A DNA stretch of 64,000 nucleotides, from positions 15,439,501 through 15,503,500 of the forward strand of contig CM040096.1 of NCBI GenBank assembly GCA_022496805.1, given 5' to 3'. The DNA is from Pohlia nutans. Its lineage: Eukaryota; Streptophyta; Bryopsida; Bryales; Mniaceae. Shown here in pieces: positions 57,366-64,000 of the stretch; position 1 is the first letter of the stretch; each line of letters begins with the position of its first letter. Position numbers and translations under genes: made by a program. A model generated the notes under the pieces. That model was not told the DNA's origin, made no database searches, and saw only the letters and a list, made by a program, of their open reading frames with translations.

Positions 57366-59688
57366 CTAAGAAAACATCCTTTGTAGTTAGATTAACCTTT
57401 GTATTTAAAGAAAAATTATCATAGAATTTTTTAATAGAAAGTCAACTATACTATTATTTCAAAGGATTTATAATTCAAAAATGAAAGGTTTGACATAATT
57501 TCAAAAGGAACCTCTATTTGATTTTAAATGACAATTTGATGACATTCAAGTATTAAATACCTTATACCATAACCTATACCCAAAATTGTTTAAAATAAGA
57601 TTGATTCGTTGAAGCATTTATATCAAGAATTGTAATACATAAAAGTTTGAGAAACAAAACCTAAGAAATTCGTTGAAGTGGAGATTCTTAAATGGAGAAG
57701 GCTAAATCAATTATCGTCTAGTGACTAAGATCACTTTTAAGGTAAAAAATGCTTCCAATTTGATATTTTGGAGATAAAAGTTCACTTTTGTTAAGTTGTT
57801 AGGATAGGACTATTACCAAGTGATAGTCTGTGCATCTATCGACTTAATCAAAATGACCCAAATATATTTGTATATAATAATAATTGCTTTTATTTTTTTT
57901 CTTTATTTATAGAGAACTTTTCTTCAATCTTAACAATAAACTCATTACTGTTTTAATTGCAAATTATGTATGCTAAAAGAAATCTAGTAAGCGATGTCAA
58001 ATTATTTCTGTTATGCATGAGTATGAGGTTAGATATTAATCATTCGTGAAGCAATTTGAGATGGACTACTAGTCATAAGTTATTTCTTTTTTCATTGCAA
58101 AGATCAACATCATAAAAAAAAAATTGTCTATTTATTTAGAAATCAAATTATTTTCAAAAAATTTAATAATCAATCAAATTTCTAAATCTGTTATCAAGCT
58201 TCTATGATAATTCACTTTTTTGGATAATAATTCTTAGTTATAAATCAAATTGTCCTACACAACATTATATTCAACTAATCTCTCGCAAATTGTCACACCC
58301 TTAAATAAATCACTAGGTTTTCGTTGATCCCAGACTATAATTGTGTGCCCAAGACTACAACATTCTTGAATTATGTACAATATATATGCAATCAATTGCG
58401 TAAAACAGTCCCCTAGCATACTGAATAGTCTTCTTCAATTACGAAGGACTAGAGAAGACCTGATTCCAAACGGGAATCTCAAGAGACGGGCCTCTGCGGG
58501 CATACAACTTAGAACACTTTAGAAGATAGATAAATAGAGAGATAGAAAAGTGCGAGACTAAGAAGATGTATGGAGGGTTTTGCGAAAGGCCAATATATTG
58601 AATGAAAAAGATAAGATATATGAAAAAAACAAAGATCAGTCACAAGGTTTTTCAAATAATTAAAAAAAAAAAGGATCGCAAAGCCACCTCATTCACTAGA
58701 GTTATCCGTAAAGTGAGCCTGTCTTTTATTGAGAAATGGGTGCACTGTTCACCAAAATTTTGAGAAACGCAAAGTCCAGTCCATTTATTCCGGGGCTAAT
58801 TACACAGGCTCAACCCAACCTCGTGGGTGGTGCAACTATGTAATTTTGGAATGGTCGTAAGACAGGCAAGCTTATGCAGATTCTCTTCCTCATCTCCCCA
58901 GCTAGCAAGCTAATCACTGAATCATTGAGGCAGCTGGACATTCGGGGCGCGCAGGTAAAGGCGGGTGAGAAATTTTTTCTCACCATTTTCAATGCTTGGA
59001 AACTTTGTTGCCTGTGTTTTTTTTAGGTTCCGACACCTCTCCCACATTTAGGAGTTGATCCTTTCTTTTGTCAAACCCAAGCCCTAAACCCTCTCTTCAC
59101 TTGACTTTGCGGATAACTCAACTTGCATGGGAGCTTTGTAGCCTAAAGTTAGACGACCTGAAAACAAAAAAAAAACCCTGGTAGGTAGCATGCCTCATCC
59201 TGCTACAGCCCGTAGCATACCCTAGTAGAGTACAGAGTAGACCCTGACGACCAGGTCCACGGAATGAATGTCTGTCATCCGTACATTCCCTGTACATCCA
59301 TACCAGAGTATTATCAGAACCAGATGAAAGTTCCACGCCTCATTCATCCATTCTCTGACAACAGCCGGAGCAAAATAGAACTCAGCTAAACCTGGAGCCT
59401 CTGGCACTCGCATCGTTCTGCTCCTTCCGCAGATCCTCACACCTTTGCCACTTCTTTCGTTTCCCCAAGCTCCTCACCAGCACTCCTCTCCAGCACTCGC
59501 AACAGGTAAGCTTTTCCGATCCAAAAATGGTCCCGAATCCATCATTTTACACCTCAATCTCACCACAGTCCGTTTCCGATCCGGCCGCGACCATTGCTTC
59601 GATTTTTGAGAAGAAATTGAGCCGTGTTTAGTGTATTATGTTTTAGGACGAGCAAGTGTTGCCGCGCATTTTTTTGGAAAGGGAAGAG
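57366..59688. other. AT-rich intergenic DNA and nicalin promoter
   Basis: No gene was recognised between 57366 and about 59110. From about 59380 the sequence becomes C/T-rich (TCTCCAGCACTCGCAACAGG, TTTCCGATCC twice) and probably holds the nicalin 5' UTR and promoter. Confidence 0.4.
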
Positions 59689-62600
59689 ATGAGGGGCGGG
59701 CGAAGGCAACACGTGATGGGGCAAGCAGTGATGGCACTCGTCACGGTGCTCATCGTGGTTGCCGATGCGGCGGCCGTGATGGACGTGTACCGGATGATCC
59801 AGTACGACCTGCGCGGGACGCCCATGGGCTCACGCCGCGCCGCGCTCAACCATCACGCGACCTCCGGCCTCGACGTGCCGGGCGCGGACCTCTCGCGGGC
59901 CGTCGTCATCTTGCCTGTGCTCAAAGTCAATATCACTTCGTTCAACGGTACGCCCGCCACACGGTCGAAATTTTGATGTAGTATTTGGCGAGTAGGGTTT
60001 GGAGGTTGATAAACCCCTGGCTTGGGGTTTTGTAGAGTTTGTGCAGAACAAGGGTTTGCTGGGAGGTCTTCTCTTGCTGCTTCCGCAACGATCCAATGAA
60101 TCCGGTGAAGGTGACGATTCGGATGAGAACATCGGGAATGCCCTTGCGGCGCTTGAGCAATGGCTTGTTCATAACACTTTCCAGGTTTGTGCTCTCTTGA
60201 TCATCTCTTCTGTCCTTCTGTCCTTAGCTTGAGGTAAAGTCACTAAATAGAGTAAGCGATGTAGCCATCAAAATGCACTGCAATCATGAACGCCCATGAA
60301 TAATGATTAGACCAAACGAACATAGAGACCTCAAAGATAAAGCAGTAGATTCAGCTCAGCTCACCAAAAAAAACTAGATCAGCTTTAGCTCACAAAAACT
60401 AGACCATTACCTCCAAACCCTAATCGTGAGGTACTGGTCTAGTTCTTGTGAGCTGAGCATCTACTTTATCTGAGGTCTCTATGTTCGTTTGGTCTAATCG
60501 TTATTCATGGGCGTTCATGATTGCAGTACATTTTGATGGCTACATCGCATATTCTATTTAGTGTCTTTACCTTAAGCAAGTTTCAATAAGCTATAGCTTT
60601 GGACGGGAAACTTTTGTTTTTACCTCTTGGCATTGCTCCGGAATTAGTTATGTTGAAGGCTGCAGGAGGAAAAAGCCATAAAGCTATAGACTATTGGAAC
60701 TTGGTTTAGGTAGCGATACTAAATAGAATATAGTGTGTAGCTCAGGTTGTGATTTGCCTGTGACAGCATCATGACTTACTCCCTTTTAGGGTTAAAAAAC
60801 TAGGCTATGAAGTCTAGTTCCTTTAACTCTAAATAGAAAGTCCATTTTGGAAGCTAATAGTGGCTTATGGTAACTTTTGAAACACATTTCTATCCTTTGA
60901 AAATGTATGGAATGATCTCTTTTTACATTGCAACATTTTGTTGCCTTCTTTGAGCTCCCTGATTGATCTATTTCAACTCCTATAAAATTTGGGCATTTAG
61001 GGGTTGAAAGTGAAAATTTTAGGAGTTAGTATCCTGGATTAATAAAAAAAATCTAGCTAGCTTTCTGATGGGCATAGTGTTATGTTCCTTTATTACTTTT
61101 GAAGGAAAGTGTGGTATTAGAGAATATGTTGTGGATTCAAAGTATGTTGCGTTTGATTACTAAACGGCTGGACGGTAGCAGGGACTAAGTTCATTAGGTA
61201 TTTGAGATTCGATCGCTGCACTATGATTGGCAGTAACTACACTTACCTACAATAGTTGACTGAGTAGCAAATTTTTCATTCTTGAACTTGAGATGATCAA
61301 GGATTTGCGCCAAAGAAAGATGTTAGAGGATTAGGGCATCTTGGATACCCAGATTCTTCCTTGAACAGACCCAAGTTGATAGCAGCTCCTTTCAAGAACG
61401 TTATTTCAAGAATGTCATGTGAGATGTTATGCAAAGAGCATGGAGGGACTATATTTACAACTGAATAGGTGCAAAACTTGGTTCTTTGTGCAGTATCCAG
61501 TTTATTTTGCGTATGAGGATGACAGCATGAAGGACATTCTCCACGAAGTTTCCGCCAATGATGCAGCGGGCAGGCCTGCCACAGCGACCACTGGAGGGTA
61601 TGTGACATTTTAGCTGTAACTCTTAGGTGCTATGGAAACTACTACGGATGTCCAATGTTGATTCCAGGTTCCTCAGACAGTAGTGGATTCGTATTGACGA
61701 TGGATGGATGTGTTGGATGCGAAATGCTTGAATCTAGGGAGTGGTAGAGAGGTGTTCAGAGTCCAGAAGACAGTGACTTCTATATATGGTAATATATTTC
61801 AACTGTGACGGAATGTCTTACAGATACAAGTTGGTGATATCAGCGTCTGATGCTAAGAAGATATCAACGTCAACAATCACCAATATCCAAGTATTTCTCT
61901 GAGCTTACTTAAAAATCAGCGTTTCTAGAAAATTAGCTTCATTGTCATACTACTAACTTAAGATTTGTGCATGATTTTTGAGTCTTCAAGGTTTAAATCT
62001 CTCTTTGCATGTGTTTATTTGACTGGTGCATGCTGAAACTGAATTGAATATCCTGGTGCACTTTACTATTTGGCTGATGGATTGCTTTGGGCTTCCAGGG
62101 ATGGTTACCAGGACTGCGGGCTGAGGGTGATAATTCAATGCTGCCAACCATAGCCATTGTGGCATCATACGACACCTTTGGAGCAGCTCCCGTAAGTTCT
62201 ATGCTGGTTTTAGAAAGAGTTTCATATAGGAGGTGATAAGGCTCAGTTTTACAACATTTGGTCGAATGAGGGTTTTTCTGGGGAGGGCTTCAAACAAATG
62301 ATACGAGTGATTTTGGTTGGTGGTTTGCAGGCGCTTGCAGTAGGCAGTGACAGTAATGGAAGCGGAGTTGTCATGCTGCTGGAGTTGGCTCGGTTGTTTT
62401 CGCGGTTGTATGCCAATCCTAACACGAGAGGACCCTATAACTTGCTTTTTGGTTTGACATCTGGGGGGCCATATAACTACAATGGTACACACAATGTGAG
62501 TCTTCTGTTGTATTCATCTGGACATTGGTGTTATGTGCTTAATTTTTAGAGTAAGTTGTGTATCATTCAGGATAGTTTTCTTAACATTTTCATTAGTTTG

Positions 62601-63692
62601 AATGATACAACAGTTGTATCCTTATGTTTGCCTTAGTGCAATTTTCTAATGATTCGTATGTGAGTGTTATGCAGTGGCTTCGGAACTTTGATCAGCGGTT
62701 GAGAGAAAGCATGGAGTATGCTCTATGTTTGAATTCTCTGGGTTCTTCAAGTGATCGGATGTGGTTGCATGTGTCTAAACCTCCTGAAAACGCATTTATC
62801 AAACAGATACTTTCTGTAAGAACTCTCTTTCATCGTACCTTATGCATTGAACTAATCTCTTGTTGCTAGTACTCGATTGCTGATCTCTTATATATTCTAG
62901 AACTCATCTCTTTTCCTTGAAAGATCATAATCGAGTGCATCAAAGACTAGTTTTCACACTATAGAAAACTTCAAAAGTTTTGAATACAGTACAAAGTATG
63001 GAAATGTGTTATGGTAAGATGAAATGGTAGCGTGGCTCCAATTGTTTGAAAGAGGCTTAGCTGACGTATTTGACGGATGTCATTTTGCAGGAGATTGAAA
63101 ATGTGGCCAAAGGTTTGGATTTGACTGTGGAACTAAAGCATAAGAAGATCAACATCTCCAACTCGCGGGTATGTAACATCTTGTTTGTTTACGTTAAGGA
63201 TTGTAGTTGCTGGATCTTTGCCTTAGAATTGGGCTTATAGTATTTCAGCGTGGAGTTGCCTGGGTTGTGAGATGAATTTTTTTGTTAGATTGTTCCTTAG
63301 TTTGTAGAAATTAGCTTCATCATGGTAAGGTATACTTATTGCAGCTTTGTCTAAGATTAGAGTATGTGTGGTCTAACATGTTGGGTGAATTAACGCAGGT
63401 TGCATGGGAGCATGAACAATTTTCCCGTCAACGCATAACTGCTGCAACCTTGTCACAATTGGAAGAAGCTCCCGAGTTGCTTGAGCGAACTGGAGGCATC
63501 GCAGACAGTAGGTATATACATTGTTCTAAACTTGACTATAAGTGGTCATTGGTGATCCTTTTATTCGTTTGTATGTAGCAGGTGCTATTTGCTAATTGAA
63601 TTCATCACCTTCTTGTTTCCAAAATGTGCAGGAGAGCTGTGAATGAGACTATCGTAATGAGAAATATTAAGCTTGTTGCAGAGAGTTTAGCG
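59689..63692 (+). CDS. NCLN: Nicalin (NCLN), partial at right edge
   Basis: Nicalin is an ER membrane protein of the nicastrin/M28 peptidase-like fold, without proteolytic activity. In animals it works with NOMO and TMEM147 at ribosome-bound translocons. Visible exons: 59689-59947, 60036-60184, 61494-61597, 61824-61890, 62099-62191, 62331-62495, 62675-62815, 63091-63168, 63399-63511, 63632-63692. All are GT-AG and phase-consistent, giving 410 residues before the window ends. An N-terminal signal anchor (residues 11-30) precedes VYRMIQYDLRGTPMGSRRAALNHHA. Later marks are FAYEDD, TATTGGYKLVIS, IVASYDTFGAAPALAVGSDSNGSG, LLFGLTSGGPYNYNGTHN, SKPPENAFIKQI and HKKINISNSRVAWEHEQFS. The C-terminal transmembrane part lies outside the window. 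Intron 2 (1.3 kb) carries a foldback and a repeat R copy. Confidence 0.93.
60229..60574. repeat. 345-bp hairpin (foldback) in nicalin intron 2
   Basis: TTGAGGTAAAGTCACTAAAT pairs with ATTTAGTGTCTTTACCTTAA at the far end. The arms, including GATGTAGCCATCAAAATGCA, ATCATGAACGCCCATGAATA and ACCAAACGAACATAGAGACC, pair over roughly 150 bp with few mismatches around a short AT/AG-rich loop. It has no coding frame. Confidence 0.85.
60795..61011 (-). repeat. Repeat R copy in nicalin intron 2
   Basis: Reverse complement of the repeat at 3910-4115, sharing AGAAAGTCCATTTTGGAAGCT and GTTGCCTTCTTTGAG...ATCTATTTCAACTCCTAT. The right border ATTTGGGCATTTAGGGG/TTGA looks like the end of a TTAA element, so repeat R may itself be an old member of that group. 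Confidence 0.55.
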
Positions 63693-64000
63693 GTAACATT
63701 TTCTCCAACATCCCTCATCAATTTTCTGCGTCTATAATTAGTGGTTGGTTGCAGGATGTTTCTGTTATTGATAGCCTGCATTTCTAGGGTGCATTCAGTA
63801 ATGGCATGATTTTGGATTTAACTTACTGCTTATGTGTATTTTTCTTTTCATGCCTAAAACTTTTACATGAATATTTAGCTATTTTTTTAAATGTTTATCC
63901 TTTTAGTAAAATTCTGACGATGGTCAGATTGTGATTCTCTGTGAAATAAAATATTGAAAAGCCTTGCGATCAGAATCCAGTATTAGTGTTTTCTCTTGCA

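Overview
The window is nuclear DNA of a land plant. It has spliced genes with GT-AG introns, AT-rich intergenic DNA, chloroplast-type ferredoxins, a plant peroxisomal PMP22 and a 900-residue PLS-class pentatricopeptide (PPR) protein ending in DYW. A ZC2HC1-type zinc-finger gene (a family I associate with flagellated cells) and the sequence style of the PPR repeats point to a bryophyte, most likely a moss. A finer placement would be a guess.

Ten protein-coding genes can be modelled, nearly all with phase-consistent exons: a Golgi-type methyltransferase (PMT/DUF248, 2446-6776, +); a C2HC zinc-finger protein (8341-11014, +); a multispanning membrane protein like Arabidopsis At3g27390 (19797-24349, +); a PPR-DYW editing factor (25814-28483, -); an OSB-type organellar ssDNA-binding protein (28886-31174, -); PMP22 (34807-37013, -); a EUL-type lectin (44947-46278, -); two ferredoxins arranged head to head (48733-49397, - and 51473-51907, +); and nicalin (59689 to beyond the right edge, +). 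They form no pathway. Three products are predicted for plastids or mitochondria, one for peroxisomes and three for the endomembrane system.

The rest is repeat-rich. The main structure is a group of about 20 small non-autonomous elements of 226-808 bp. They lie between TTAA sites and have termini CCCCTAA.../...TTAGGGG or CCCTTT.../...AAAGGG. They fall into several sequence families, lie in gene introns and between genes, and often abut end to end sharing one TTAA. Two insertions can be checked against unoccupied paralogous copies inside this same window, at 54199 and 32218. The window also holds a foldback family (32.1 and 37.8 kb), PIF/Harbinger-like MITEs with TAA/TTA duplications (18.4 and 41.0 kb), an element with CATAACATTCAGTAG termini (18.2 and 46.3 kb), a Stowaway-like MITE (14.4 kb), a 345-bp hairpin in a nicalin intron, a PMP22 pseudogene fragment (25.2-25.6 kb), and local tandem duplications at the PMT start codon, in the OSB intron, behind a ferredoxin gene and at 17.5-18.2 kb.

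Region by region: 0-1.7 kb no gene; 1.7-11 kb two genes; 11-19.7 kb repeats; 19.8-37 kb four genes and the pseudogene; 37-44.9 kb dense nested repeats; 44.9-52.6 kb lectin and ferredoxins; 52.6-59.5 kb repeats and AT-rich DNA; 59.7-64 kb nicalin. No transposase, rRNA, tRNA or CRISPR array was recognised.
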